A stretch of 64,000 bases of DNA from Colwellia sp. BRX10-3 (GCF_014077505.1 NZ_JACGWA010000008.1:1-64000), one strand, 5' to 3'. Shown: positions 44,325 through 54,121, counted from the first letter of the stretch. The notes: generated by a model not told the origin, from the sequence alone. Translations and numbers: made by a program.

Positions 44325-44771
44325 ATGATGAACAATTCAATTATTAAGAACATATTCAATACAGATAACAATGTTTCAACCTTACCCTTGCGTTTTGTTG
44401 CAGGAATAATTTTTGCGGCACATGGCGCACAAAAACTATTTGCTTGGTTTGGTGGTTACGGATTAGACGGCACAGGTCAATGGATGGAATCAATAGGTTT
44501 AGGGCCGGGTTATTTAATGGCGCTAAAGGTAGGTAGTGTAGAATTTTTTGGTGGTATATTATTGATTTTAGGTTTGCTAACCAGGCCAACTAGCGTCGTG
44601 TTGGCAATAACTATGGTCGTTGCCATTATTAAGGTACATATAGCTAATGGCTTATTTATGGCGAATAATGGTTATGAGTTTGCTTTAGCGTTATTAGCAA
44701 TGAGTGTTGCTCTAGCTATTCATGGTGGTGGTAAATACTCAGTTGATCAAACGATTAGTCAAAAGCTTTAA
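44325..44771 (+). CDS. DoxX family membrane protein
   Basis: 148 residues, four membrane spans, with the family segment LPLRFVAGIIFAAHGAQKLFAWFGGYGLDGTGQWMESIGL near the N terminus. DoxX-like proteins are linked to redox or detoxification pathways, but the biochemical role here is unknown. First gene of the cluster; 75 bp before the pirin gene. Confidence 0.9.
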   Translation: MMNNSIIKNIFNTDNNVSTLPLRFVAGIIFAAHGAQKLFAWFGGYGLDGTGQWMESIGLGPGYLMALKVGSVEFFGGILLILGLLTRPTSVVLAITMVVAIIKVHIANGLFMANNGYEFALALLAMSVALAIHGGGKYSVDQTISQKL

Positions 44772-44846
44772 ACTATTTACCAAGTGAGGCACCAGTAAAC
44801 AACTATTTACAGGTGCCTGCAAGCAATAAAGAATGTAGGAAAGTTA

Positions 44847-45554
44847 GTGATTAAACATTATCCATTTCAAGGGCTTGGCAAAGCTAAGCATGGCTGGCTG
44901 CAAACCCATCATCATTTCAGCTTTGCGCACTATTACAATCCAAGAAGAATGGGCTTTGGTTGTTTACGGGTTATTAATGATGACTGGATTGCACCCCATA
45001 CAGGCTTTCCTGAACATTCGCATAAAAACATGGAAATTATCAGTTTTATTCGCACGGGGGCTATTTCACATCAAGATAGTCGAGGCAACCAAGGAGTAAC
45101 TGCGGCGGGTGAAGTGCAAGTGATGAGTGCAGGAAAAGGCATTTCGCATTCTGAATATAATCGCAGCGACAAACCGACGACAATGTTTCAAATTTGGATA
45201 GAGCCAAATAAACTAAATGTGGCACCGCGTTGGGATAGTATGAAATACCCCAAGGCTGCGAATAACACGAATTTGCCTATGGTTGTTTCTGGTTATGAAG
45301 AAGATAGAAATCACGCTTTATTTATTCAACAACAAGCGCGCATATTTGCAGGTAAAATAAATAAAGGTGTTGAAATACAGCACGAGATAAACCATCAAGC
45401 CTACGTTATTGCTTCTCAAGGTGTGTTTACATTAGTTGATGATAAGTAAAATGTTAATATGGCCAAAGGCGATGGCGCAGAAATTACCAACAAAAAATCA
45501 ATCACAATTAAGGCTTTAGAAGATAGTGAAGTCATTATTATTGATAGCCCTTAA
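44847..45554 (+). pseudogene. Pirin (YhhW-like) gene interrupted by an in-frame stop
   Basis: Bicupin pirin, a predicted quercetin-2,3-dioxygenase type protein. The N-terminal cupin is intact, with metal ligands His57, His59, His101 and Glu103, the same positions as E. coli YhhW. After GVFTLVDDK (residue 200) a TAA occurs at 45447-45449. The same frame then continues NVNMAKGDGAEITNKKSITIKALEDSEVIIIDSP to the true end at 45552-45554. With the stop read as one residue the length is about 235, like YhhW (231). Either a recent nonsense mutation has cost the last 34 residues, or the base is a sequence error. The truncated 200-residue product (44847-45449) might still bind metal. Confidence 0.85.
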
Positions 45555-45681
45555 TAAGTAAGGCTTTAGATGCTGTTAGTTACTTTGTTGTGCTAGGTAC
45601 ATATCAATTATATATGATTCCTATAAAGTCCCTTGTTAGAATGTTTTTAATTAGTAAGTTAAATAAATAGAGAGAAATAAA

Positions 45682-46722
45682 ATGAAAGCTATTGGATATA
45701 CTCAGTCATTGCCTATAACCAATCCAGAAGCGTTAAAGGATATTGAATTGGCACATCCAGTAGCTAACGGAGGAGATTTGTTAGTTAAAATATCAGCGAT
45801 TGCGGTTAACCCAGTAGACTATAAAGTGCGTTTGAAAGCTGAGCCCAGCGCAGGCGAATACAAAGTTTTAGGTTGGGACGCGGTTGGAGAAGTAGTGGCT
45901 GTTGGTGAAGAGGTAGCTGACTTTTCTCTAGGTGATGTTGTTTATTATGCTGGCGATATTACCCGCCAAGGTAGTAATGCAGAGTATCAACTAGTTGATG
46001 AGCGTATTGTTGGTAAAAAACCAAAAAATTTATCTGATCCAGAAGCTGCCGCACTGCCACTAACCGCTATTACAGCATGGGAAATGCTATTTGAGCATTT
46101 AGCAATTAAACAGCAAGCACCTACAAGTAGCGATAAGTCTAATGAGGTTATTTTGGTGGTTGGCGCTGCAGGTGGCGTAGGGTCAATTTTAGTGCAATTG
46201 GCTAAAGCTATTACTGGCGCAACAGTTATTGCAACGGCTTCTCGTGAAAGTTCACAAGAATGGGTCAAGCAACTGGGAGCCGATTATGTTGTTGATCACA
46301 GTGAACCGTTAAAGCCGCAAATCGATGCTTTAGTTGCGAACAATGTTATTGGGCAGGTAACTCATGTTGCTAGTTTGAATAGTACAGCGACATATTTTGA
46401 TACTTACACTGAATTGTTAGTGCCGTTTGGTAAAATAGCCATGATTGACGATCCAGTCACACCATTAGATATTATGAAAATGAAACCTAAAAGCTTGTCG
46501 TTTCATATCGAATTTATGTTTGCTCGTTCGATGTTCAATGCCTCCGATATTCAAGAACAAAGTCGTTTGTTAAATCGTGTTGCTGAGCTTATCGAACAAG
46601 GTTATATCCAAACCACGATCGGTAAAAATTTAGGCACAATTAACGCGGAAAACTTAAGAGCGGCGCACCAAGAGTTAGAGTCTGGTCAATCAATAGGTAA
46701 ATTGGTTTTAGAAGGCTTTTAA
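45682..46722 (+). CDS. Zinc-type alcohol dehydrogenase-like / NADPH:quinone reductase family protein
   Basis: 346-residue medium-chain oxidoreductase. The N-terminal GroES-like domain contains VNPVDYKVRL and VLGWDAVGEVVAVGEEV. The NAD(P) fold has VVGAAGGVGSILVQLAKAI (about 154-172). The catalytic zinc cysteine and histidine of true alcohol dehydrogenases are absent, so it belongs with the quinone-reductase-like branch. It is expected to reduce quinones or enones with NADPH. AGAGAGAAA ribosome binding site. Downstream of doxX and pirin, probably under the same LysR regulator. Confidence 0.9.
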   Translation: MKAIGYTQSLPITNPEALKDIELAHPVANGGDLLVKISAIAVNPVDYKVRLKAEPSAGEYKVLGWDAVGEVVAVGEEVADFSLGDVVYYAGDITRQGSNAEYQLVDERIVGKKPKNLSDPEAAALPLTAITAWEMLFEHLAIKQQAPTSSDKSNEVILVVGAAGGVGSILVQLAKAITGATVIATASRESSQEWVKQLGADYVVDHSEPLKPQIDALVANNVIGQVTHVASLNSTATYFDTYTELLVPFGKIAMIDDPVTPLDIMKMKPKSLSFHIEFMFARSMFNASDIQEQSRLLNRVAELIEQGYIQTTIGKNLGTINAENLRAAHQELESGQSIGKLVLEGF

Positions 46723-46806
46723 GCCGCTGCATTTAAGATTAACAAAGGTAGTTGGCTCTTAGTTAAGCTTGATGACAGACCTGAGAGATAATTAGTCAGT
46801 TTGGTA

Positions 46807-46836
46807 TTACAGGTGAAAATACTTTATCACCTGTAA
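46807..46836. terminator. 10-bp inverted repeat over the end of the HTH gene
   Basis: TTACAGGTGA (46807-46816) / TCACCTGTAA (46827-46836), perfect, including the stop codon of the HTH gene. It lies between convergent genes, so a terminator role is likely, though T-runs are poor. Confidence 0.45.
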
Positions 46837-47055
46837 TTTAAACGATATTTGGCTAGCTTCAGAGACTAACGTTCGGCAGTTTTTCCACCAAGCATTTACC
46901 ACTTCAAGATTAAGCGAATTGAGAGTTTTTGGGTGTTCATTTTCAATGGCAACCACGGTTTCTCTACTAATACCAATTTTGCTGGCAAGTAACTTTTGCG
47001 TAAAGCCCGCTTCTTTTCTTAAATCTTTCAATGCTATTCCTGAAAAATGAGCCAT
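46807..47055 (-). CDS. Small XRE-family helix-turn-helix regulator
   Basis: 82 residues. HTH of the Cro/CI type at about 8-42 (LKDLRKEAGFTQKLLASKIGISRETVVAIEN). The C-terminal part has no recognised domain. Such short regulators often belong to toxin-antitoxin or stress modules, but no partner gene is adjacent. The ATG at 47055 is the likely start. Confidence 0.82.
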   Translation of the reverse strand: MAHFSGIALKDLRKEAGFTQKLLASKIGISRETVVAIENEHPKTLNSLNLEVVNAWWKNCRTLVSEASQISFKLQVIKYFHL

Positions 47056-47261
47056 GTTGATTCGTTCAAATTTAGTACAGTTAACTACATCTTAGAAACT
47101 ATAAACTGTCAGGGCAATAAATTTATCTATTATTTGCTTAATTAATCACCTGAATCCTTTAAAAATAGCCATAATCAAAATACGTAACTCAAGCGCTTTG
47201 GCTGCATTGTGATATGCTATTTATAAGTGAAATATAAAACTCATAGAGATGGAATGACTAA

Positions 47262-48308
47262 GTGACGTTACTTTTTATTTATTTGGCAATTGCTATTGGT
47301 GTGTCTTTTTTGTGCTCGATACTAGAGGCGGTTTTATTATCGATAACGCCAAGTTATGTAGAGCAAATACAAACCATTAAGCCAAAGCATGGCGCAGTTT
47401 TAGCAAAAGTTAAAGCGCGTTTAGAGGAGTCACTTGCCAGTATATTAATTCTCAATACGTTTGCTCATACCATGGGCGCTGCAGGAGTTGGTGCGCAAGC
47501 CATTGGTATATTTGGCGAAAAGTGGGAAACCCTAATTGCGGTGCTGCTAACCTTGGTTATTTTGTATTTTTCAGAAATCATTCCTAAAACTTTAGGGGCA
47601 ACATTTTGGCGTAATTTAGCCATACCTTCTGCCTTTGTAATTACTTGGTTGGTGAGAGTAGTTTACCCGCTTGTTTGGTTATCAACGCGGTTAACACGTT
47701 CGTTTAAAAACGGTAAAGACAACGAAATTACCCGAGAAGAAATTATAGCCTTAGCGTCACTAGGCTATAAAGATGGCAGTTTGTTCTCGCAAGAAAATGA
47801 ATATTTATCAAACATACTAAATTTACGCGAATTACATACCGGAGATGTATTTACACCTCGCACCGTGGTGCACATGCTACATCAAGATATAACCGTAACT
47901 ACTGCATTAAATCATGAAAAAACGAGTCAATTTACTCGTATACCGGTTTACGGAAATACTATCGATGATATTACCGGCAAAGTAATCAAAGGCGATTTGT
48001 ATGAAGCTGAGCGCAGCGGGCACGGCGATGAAGCCATTAGTAACTTTGTTATACCGTTAACCGCGGTATCTGAAAAACTACCCGTTCAGCAGTTATTAGA
48101 TATGTTCATTAAAAACCATATCCATATCTACTCAGTTGAAGATGAATATGGTCAAACCTCAGGTATTGTTACCTTAGAAGATGCCATTGAAACTCTACTC
48201 GGTCGTGAAATTGTTGATGAAAGCGATGCAGTAACGGATATGCAAGCGTTAGCGCGTGATAAATATCGTGAACGATTAAGAGAGCTTAAGCAGAACAATA
48301 GTGATTAA
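47262..48308 (+). CDS. CNNM (DUF21) and CBS domain membrane protein
   Basis: 348-residue protein with a CNNM transmembrane domain (about 1-165, three to four spans) and a pair of CBS domains (about 195-320; DVFTPRTVVHML, SGIVTLEDAIETLLG). It lacks the C-terminal CorC/HlyC domain of longer relatives. Family members are linked to magnesium or cobalt transport. GTG start at 47262 with GGA 9 bases upstream; the first residues (TLLFIYLAIAIGVSFLCSILEAVLLS) are the first span. Confidence 0.88.
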   Translation: MTLLFIYLAIAIGVSFLCSILEAVLLSITPSYVEQIQTIKPKHGAVLAKVKARLEESLASILILNTFAHTMGAAGVGAQAIGIFGEKWETLIAVLLTLVILYFSEIIPKTLGATFWRNLAIPSAFVITWLVRVVYPLVWLSTRLTRSFKNGKDNEITREEIIALASLGYKDGSLFSQENEYLSNILNLRELHTGDVFTPRTVVHMLHQDITVTTALNHEKTSQFTRIPVYGNTIDDITGKVIKGDLYEAERSGHGDEAISNFVIPLTAVSEKLPVQQLLDMFIKNHIHIYSVEDEYGQTSGIVTLEDAIETLLGREIVDESDAVTDMQALARDKYRERLRELKQNNSD

Positions 48309-48364
48309 TTAGGCTAAAGCCGACCATTACTGCCGCTTGTTGATGTTGCACTGCTAGTGGGTAG

Positions 48365-48538
48365 TTAGGCCATACTCGCTTGTGCTTTTGCCAAATTGTG
48401 ATGACTATAAGCATCTTGCGGATAGCGTTTTAGTCTTTCTTCAAGTATGGCTAAACCTTCCTTTTTAGGCCTTTCAAGCAAATAAAACCCTAGACGGTCA
48501 ATTGAGTCTTTCGGTGATACTTCAAAGCCATATTTTCC
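48365..48538 (-). pseudogene. C-terminal remnant of a TPR-type hydrolase-like gene
   Basis: A 57-codon open stretch on the minus strand, closed by a stop just upstream, with no start codon. It reads GKYGFEVSPKDSIDRLGFYLLERP, then EGLAILEERLKRYPQDAYSHHNLAKAQASMA, the pattern of a TPR helix pair found at the C terminus of some bacterial esterases. The N-terminal part is missing, so this is a decayed gene end. The parent family is an inference from the TPR pattern. Confidence 0.55.
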
Positions 48539-48574
48539 TTAATAATTATTACCTTAATTATTACCTTAATTATG
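48539..48574. repeat. 12-bp tandem repeat (TTAATTATTACC-type)
   Basis: About 2.7 copies of a 12-bp A/T-rich unit at the broken edge of the remnant above. It may mark the deletion point. Confidence 0.6.
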
Positions 48575-48703
48575 AATAGTTTGCTTTAAATAATGATGTT
48601 GGCAATATAAAAAGCGGTACAATAATTTACTTATAGAGTGAGCTAAAAGAAAAGTCACTACGTAATAGTTAATATATGTTGATATTTTATTGAGAAAAAA
48701 CAG

Positions 48704-49231
48704 ATGAAAATTATTACATTAGTATTCGCATTACTATTACTTACAGGATGTAGTACCCAATATCCGAATAAAGATATTACCGGACAAACTTTTCCAACCG
48801 TTGTTGGACAAACATTAGAGAAAAAACCATTAACCATTCCAACGGATTTAACTGGCGACTTTACTTTGCTTTTGATTGGTTACGTGCAAAATTCACAGTT
48901 TGATATTGATCGCTGGTTAATTGCATTAGATGTGACAGAAACTCGTGTAAGCGTATATGAAGTTCCTACGATTCAAGGACTATTTCCGCAAATGTTCAGT
49001 ACCTTTATTGATAACGGTATGCGCGCGGGTATTCCAAAACCATTGTGGAAAGGTGTTGTGACTATTTACGATGATGGTGAGCAAATTCAAGCCTTAACCG
49101 GTAACGAAAATGCCGCCAATACAAGGGTGGTGTTGTTAAATAATAAAGGCGAAATTTTATACTTTTATGACCAAGGTTTTGCGGTAAACGCACTAAACGA
49201 AATCAGAAGTATATTGGCAGCCCAGTCGTAA
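48704..49231 (+). CDS. Predicted lipoprotein, thioredoxin-like fold without CxxC
   Basis: 175 residues. Lipobox LTGC (Cys16) after a hydrophobic stretch. The body (TGQTFPTVVGQTLEKKPLTIP, TLLLIGYVQNSQFDIDRWLIAL, NTRVVLLNNKGEILYFYDQGFA) looks like a thioredoxin or ATP10-type fold but has no CxxC pair, so a redox role is unlikely. Function unknown. Terminator follows at 49248. Confidence 0.75.
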   Translation: MKIITLVFALLLLTGCSTQYPNKDITGQTFPTVVGQTLEKKPLTIPTDLTGDFTLLLIGYVQNSQFDIDRWLIALDVTETRVSVYEVPTIQGLFPQMFSTFIDNGMRAGIPKPLWKGVVTIYDDGEQIQALTGNENAANTRVVLLNNKGEILYFYDQGFAVNALNEIRSILAAQS

Positions 49232-49247
49232 AGTACATAGAACAACA

Positions 49248-49300
49248 CTAAGCGAGTATGGAAAATCGAGTATTGAAAAACCATCTCGCTTAGTTTTTTT
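49248..49300 (+). terminator. Terminator of the lipoprotein gene
   Basis: CTAAGCGAG (49248-49256) / CTCGCTTAG (49285-49293), with ATGG/CCAT extending the stem, and seven T. It lies between convergent genes. Confidence 0.75.
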
Positions 49301-49314
49301 GAGTATTACTTCTG

Positions 49315-50463
49315 CTATTTAACGGCTAACTCCAAAATTTCACGACTTTGCGTTAACGTAATTGCTTGGTGTTCACCAAGTTTTGTCATCTTGTGTGATT
49401 CAAGCTGTGCAATTATTTTATCAATGGCAGCCGCTTTATCTTCGCCATGTTCGGTTAATTGTGTAGCAACATTTAAGCTATGATAAAACGCTTCAATAGC
49501 CAAAATTGTGCGTTCTGCTAAGTCTTCACCTGCAGCTAAGGCAAAAACATTGCTACCTAGCTGTTCTAATTTATCTTTTTTTACCGCCAGTTGGTTGCGT
49601 AATAATGAAGGCTGTACAATCGCAAGTGAGCGAGCATGATCAACGCCATAAAGTGCCGTCAGCTCATGGCCAATCATATGTGTTGCCCAGTCATGCGGTA
49701 CACCAGCGCCAATTAAACCGTTAAGTGCTTGATTGGCTGTCCACATAAGATTTTCACGCCATTGTAGCGATTCATGTTGGTCATATTGTTTAGCTAAGGT
49801 AAGCAAGTTTTTAAGTAACGCTTCTGCGTAACCGTCTTGCACCATAGCACCGGTAGGGATGGTTAAGTATTGCTCACAAGTATGAACCCAAGCATCGACC
49901 ATGCCATTAATTAATTGGCGCTCTGGCAATGTTTTCATCGCGTCTGCGTCAAGCACAGCAAACTTTGGTTGCACGGCTGGCGCGAAGAATGGCAGTTTAT
50001 CCTGTGTTGATGCCCGTGTAATAACTGATGCTGCATTAGACTCTGAACCGGTTGCAGGTAAAGTCAGTATCGCACCAATGGCAACGGCTTTAGTGACGGT
50101 ATGCTTACCTAAAAGAATATCCCAGCCAGCACCGTCATAGCATGCGGCAGCAGCAACATATTTGGCACCGTCGATCACTGAACCACCGCCAACTGCGAGT
50201 ATAAAATCAACTTTTTCAGCTTTAACTATGGCAACCGCTTTATCTAAAGTTTCCATTGTCGGGTTTGGCTCAACACCTGAAAACTCTAACCAAGTATGAT
50301 TGCTCAACGCATTTTGTACTTGTTGATAAACACCATTTTTTTTGATTGAACCGCCACCATATATAACCAGCACTTTGCTAGTACTTGGAATAGCGTCAGT
50401 AACACTGGCAATTTTACCTTGGCCAAAATGAATCTGAGTAGGGTTAACGTATGAAAATTCCAT
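49315..50463 (-). CDS. yqhD: Iron-containing alcohol dehydrogenase, YqhD-like aldehyde reductase
   Basis: NADPH-dependent reductase of short and toxic aldehydes. Features: cofactor loop GGGSVIDGAK (about 97-106), GSESNAASVIT (about 139-149), metal-site region NGMVDAWVHTCEQYL (Asp and His) and IGHELTALYGVDHARSLAI (two His). Length 382 is close to E. coli YqhD (387). It is divergent from an AraC regulator, the same layout as yqhD-yqhC in E. coli, so induction by aldehydes or electrophiles through that regulator is likely. Confidence 0.93.
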   Translation of the reverse strand: MEFSYVNPTQIHFGQGKIASVTDAIPSTSKVLVIYGGGSIKKNGVYQQVQNALSNHTWLEFSGVEPNPTMETLDKAVAIVKAEKVDFILAVGGGSVIDGAKYVAAAACYDGAGWDILLGKHTVTKAVAIGAILTLPATGSESNAASVITRASTQDKLPFFAPAVQPKFAVLDADAMKTLPERQLINGMVDAWVHTCEQYLTIPTGAMVQDGYAEALLKNLLTLAKQYDQHESLQWRENLMWTANQALNGLIGAGVPHDWATHMIGHELTALYGVDHARSLAIVQPSLLRNQLAVKKDKLEQLGSNVFALAAGEDLAERTILAIEAFYHSLNVATQLTEHGEDKAAAIDKIIAQLESHKMTKLGEHQAITLTQSREILELAVK

Positions 50464-50618
50464 GGGATACCTATTTAGTAATTATTGAATAAAAGCACGG
50501 TGACTTTTGATGTATTGCATATTACTGTAATAACTCTTGCGTAAATAGCTGTATTTGTCGATAATCATTGCCTATTAGTGTAATTTTATGAAGTCACATC
50601 TTTTTACTTGAGTACGTT

Positions 50619-51515
50619 ATGAAAAATCTAGCACAATTAATGCAGTCATATGCAGATGTTAAGTCGCTTAATGAATTAAATGGCGCATATCAAACGGCAA
50701 CTGCAGGCGTAAAATTTTATCGTGCTAGTGCCAGTAGTGATCGAGAACCTTTACTTTATAAGTCAGGCATTATTGTTATGGGGCAAGGACGTAAAAATAT
50801 ATATATTGCTGATAACTGTGTGCAATACGGCCCAGGTGATTATTTAGTGTTAGGTGTGCCAATGCCATTGGAATGTGAGGCATTTTCTGACGCGGGCTTG
50901 CCTATTTTAGGTTTAGTTATTGACGTTGACCCACATACATTACATAAATTAGTAAGCCAAATTGACGAACAGTACAAGCAACTTAAAATGGCAAAAAATA
51001 ATGATAAAGCGGTGTTAGATTTTGGCATTAAATCAAATAGCTTAGATGATAATTTCAACCGCACTATTATTCGATTAATTAACGTGCTGCACAATGATAT
51101 TGAAGCAAAAATTCTTGGGCCAGCGATTGTTGAAGAAATTGTCTATCGCGCGCTGGTAGGTGATGAAGGACATATATTATTAGATTTAGCGCGTCATGAT
51201 GGCCATTACGCAAGAATTGCGCGGGTACTGGATACCTTACACAAAGAATACGCTGATGTTATATCGGTTGAGCATTTAGCAGAGCAAGCACATATGAGCG
51301 TTTCGGGTTTTCATCGAGCATTTCGACAAGTAACCAGCGAAACACCGTTACAATATTTAAAAAAAATACGCTTAAATAAAGCTAAAGATCTCATTGTGGC
51401 GGAAGGTAAACAAGCAACAGAAGCGGCAATGTTAGTGGGCTATGCTAGTGCTTCACAATTTAGCCGCGAATTTAAACGCCACTTTAATGCCACGCCAAGA
51501 ACCATAGGTAATTGA
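50619..51515 (+). CDS. yqhC: AraC family regulator, YqhC-like
   Basis: 298 residues: AraC_N-type sensor (about 25-185; GIIVMGQGRKNIYIADNCVQYGPGDYLVLGVPMPLECEA) and C-terminal double HTH (about 200-298; VEHLAEQAHMSVSGFHRAFRQVTSETPLQYLKKIRLNKAKDLI, then ASASQFSREFKRHFNATPRTI). Probably activates the divergent yqhD gene in response to aldehydes, by analogy with E. coli. The shared upstream region is 155 bp. Confidence 0.9.
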   Translation: MKNLAQLMQSYADVKSLNELNGAYQTATAGVKFYRASASSDREPLLYKSGIIVMGQGRKNIYIADNCVQYGPGDYLVLGVPMPLECEAFSDAGLPILGLVIDVDPHTLHKLVSQIDEQYKQLKMAKNNDKAVLDFGIKSNSLDDNFNRTIIRLINVLHNDIEAKILGPAIVEEIVYRALVGDEGHILLDLARHDGHYARIARVLDTLHKEYADVISVEHLAEQAHMSVSGFHRAFRQVTSETPLQYLKKIRLNKAKDLIVAEGKQATEAAMLVGYASASQFSREFKRHFNATPRTIGN

Positions 51516-51689
51516 TGGTCATTTAGCCGATTTTAATGTTATTAATAACACTCAAGATTTAGCCATGAGAGATGGTCAAAGCAAACTGCTGAATATAACG
51601 CTATTGAGCAGTTTAATTATCATAAAATATGTATTTTACTCTTTCAACTAGTTTTATAGCCATCTGACTTTATAGCGATAGTGTGGTGA

Positions 51690-52031
51690 CTATTTATAGG
51701 TAAAGGTTACCTTATCCATTTTAGCTACTAGGCCTTGAGGTGAAGGTATAAAGGTTACTCGTTCGGTATTGGCAATGGCGTTACTGAGAATAATCTCGAC
51801 ATCACCTTCCATAACGGTTTTACCTTTTTGAAAAGAAGCATGGCTAGATTTAGTCGATAAGTTACCATCGGCGAAAGCAATTCTGACATTGCCACTGTAG
51901 GTGTGTAGTTTACTGTCTTCAGATATTGTTTTAGATTTGGCAGTGATTTCCATTTCGTTTGCCGACGTAAAGCTTGATAAAGCACTTAGTAAAACAAAAG
52001 TTAATAGCGTAAATTGTTTAAATAATTTCAT
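51690..52031 (-). CDS. Orphan LptA/OstA-like periplasmic protein
   Basis: 113 residues with a signal peptide of about 24 residues (ending TSANE). The body shows the OstA/LptA fold: ITAKSKTISEDSKLHTYSGNVRIAFADGNLSTKSSHASF and MEGDVEIILSNAIANTERVTF. True LptA is longer (about 160-185) and sits with lptB and lptC; none are here. It may act in envelope lipid or polysaccharide handling, but this is unproved. Confidence 0.75.
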   Translation of the reverse strand: MKLFKQFTLLTFVLLSALSSFTSANEMEITAKSKTISEDSKLHTYSGNVRIAFADGNLSTKSSHASFQKGKTVMEGDVEIILSNAIANTERVTFIPSPQGLVAKMDKVTFTYK

Positions 52032-52248
52032 CTTGATTCCCTACCTAGATTCATTAAATACTGCTTAAACTAACTGACACCATACTAAATTTTTAGCGCA
52101 TTGGCATCGTTATTTTTAAATATTCACAATAACTTCATATAAGCTATTTATGAGGAACTGTAGCGCGTAAGAGTATTTTTATTTAATGCGGCAGGTTTGA
52201 AAGTCGAATGCTTTTGTTAACGGCTTGATTTAATTGGGCCAAGCATTT

Positions 52249-52905
52249 TTAATGGTTAAATTTGCCTTGCTTGAGATAGCTAATGACTTGAGAAATAACG
52301 TCGTCGTTTCGCATCATAAATACATGAGTGGTTGGCATTTCAATGTGATCATTCATACCCTCAATTTTAGTACTTTCGACAGATACTTTACCGTCATCAG
52401 TGTCAGGAATAAGTGAAGATAGCAGCAAGTTTATACTTTGGGTGCCAGCGATAATTCCCACGTCAAAATTGGCTTTACCTAATTGATTAGGCACGCTTAA
52501 TGCTCCTGTACCTAATTGCATACCTGCATCACCATTTACCAAGTGAAATCCCGGCATATTGCCAAGCTTGTCAACAATTTCAGTACCTTTGTTTGGTGGT
52601 CCTAACATCACCACTTTATTAAGGTTGTTGATGCTATGGTTACTGAGAAATTGTCGAACGAGAATGCCGCCCATAGAATGAGTTACAAAGCTTACTGGCA
52701 TGCCTTCGCATTTTGATAAGGCATCTGAAATGGTTTTTTCTGCTAGCTGTTCAATAGGGTAAGAACGCGAAGGGTAGTCAATGTTTAACACTTTATAACC
52801 TTGCTCGGTTAAGCGTTCTGCCATTTTGTCCATCGAATGTGCTGAGCGTGCTAAACCGTGCAATAAAATCACACATTCTGTTGTTGGCTTATTCATATCT
52901 TTCAC
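52249..52905 (-). CDS. Alpha/beta hydrolase, lipase-like
   Basis: 218 residues, cytoplasmic (no signal peptide). HG oxyanion motif VILLHGLARS (about 12-21), nucleophile Ser77 in THSMGG, later LGPPNKGTE. Resembles small lipases/esterases of the PGAP1/LipA-like branch. The GTG at 52905 (MKDMNKP) has GGA 7 bases upstream; an ATG three codons later is an alternative. Substrate unknown. Confidence 0.85.
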   Translation of the reverse strand: MKDMNKPTTECVILLHGLARSAHSMDKMAERLTEQGYKVLNIDYPSRSYPIEQLAEKTISDALSKCEGMPVSFVTHSMGGILVRQFLSNHSINNLNKVVMLGPPNKGTEIVDKLGNMPGFHLVNGDAGMQLGTGALSVPNQLGKANFDVGIIAGTQSINLLLSSLIPDTDDGKVSVESTKIEGMNDHIEMPTTHVFMMRNDDVISQVISYLKQGKFNH

Positions 52906-53023
52906 TTGTTATTCCAACGATTAAACTGTTTTGTTTGCGTAATTCGACGATTTTTAGTCTTTAGCTTAATAAATCAAGTTATAAACCCAATATTAATGCT
53001 TAATTTTGGGTTTGATAAAAAGC

Positions 53024-53923
53024 TTACAATGCTAATTCTATTGAAATAGGGCAATGGTCACTAAGTGTTTGGCTGAGTTCACGGGTGTATTTTGGCCCAA
53101 AAACTAACTGATCAAATGAGTTTTCGACATAACGCGCTTTTGCTTTTGGATCAAAAATTATATGGTCGATATAATCTTTGTAATATCCGCCCCAACATTT
53201 TGACTCTGCTTTAATGGTTGGCGCCCAAAGTGCCTCTGCACCCTCGTCATTAATGGTTTGCCATAAACCTTGTATTTCACTGTAATTGAATGAAATGTCT
53301 TTTACAAACCGACGATTAAAGTCACCTAATAATATAAAAGGAACGCCTTCTTTAGCACGGGCATCAATCCAAGCTTCCAACGGTATAGCTTGTTTAGCCA
53401 GTTCATCACAGGCTGTTTTTGCATAAGCTTCTTTTTCATTAGTGTTTGGCATTTTGGCAATGCTGGCTTGATCAAGTGCTTTATCAAAACAGCCTGATTT
53501 CATGTGTACAGCTAATAAACGCACGCTTTTTCCATCTTTGGTTAAGGTAACGTCCATGCCTCGGCGCGCAAGACCTTGATCAAGTTCACGATATTCGACT
53601 GCTGTGGCTTTATAGCCGCTGCTTTTTCTTACCGCTACGCCAACACGTTGCACCCAGTCTTTAGTGGTGAAAAAATAATCATAATCATCACCAAAAACTT
53701 TTGCTGCCCATTTTTCATTTTCAACTTCTTGCAAAGCAATAACGTCAGCATCTAATTCTCTAGCATAGCGCGCTAGTTTTTGGTAATCGCTGTCTTTGCG
53801 CTGGTTATATTCATGAGAACCTAACCAGGCAATATTCCATGATGCTACTTTTAAGGTTTCCGCAAACGTTGCTGTGCTTAAAAGTGTCAGTACCACCGCG
53901 ATAAGGCTAATTAATTTTGTCAT
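53024..53923 (-). CDS. Secreted endonuclease/exonuclease/phosphatase family protein
   Basis: 299 residues. Signal peptide about 1-21 (ending TFA). DNase I-like fold with ASWNIAWLG (catalytic Asn), VIALQEVEN (Glu), HMKSG, GDFNRR (Asp/Asn), DYIDHIIF and SDHCPI (the terminal Asp-His pair). All metal-site motifs are present, so it should be active. Possible use: breaking extracellular DNA for phosphorus, or a phosphodiesterase; the sequence does not decide. Confidence 0.88.
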   Translation of the reverse strand: MTKLISLIAVVLTLLSTATFAETLKVASWNIAWLGSHEYNQRKDSDYQKLARYARELDADVIALQEVENEKWAAKVFGDDYDYFFTTKDWVQRVGVAVRKSSGYKATAVEYRELDQGLARRGMDVTLTKDGKSVRLLAVHMKSGCFDKALDQASIAKMPNTNEKEAYAKTACDELAKQAIPLEAWIDARAKEGVPFILLGDFNRRFVKDISFNYSEIQGLWQTINDEGAEALWAPTIKAESKCWGGYYKDYIDHIIFDPKAKARYVENSFDQLVFGPKYTRELSQTLSDHCPISIELAL

Positions 53924-54121
53924 TACATTATTCTAAAATATACATTGGGCAGCTATAGTAACCGCTGGCAAGCCAAATTCAAGTAAAGTGTTAAGGTATG
54001 CGTAATTAACCTTTAGATAATGCTACTATTTTATCGACTTAAAATTAAATGATTCAAAAGCCTAGTTTAAGTGTTTATTTAACGGGCTTTAGCACCATTA
54101 TTAATATGAAGAGTAATTCAA

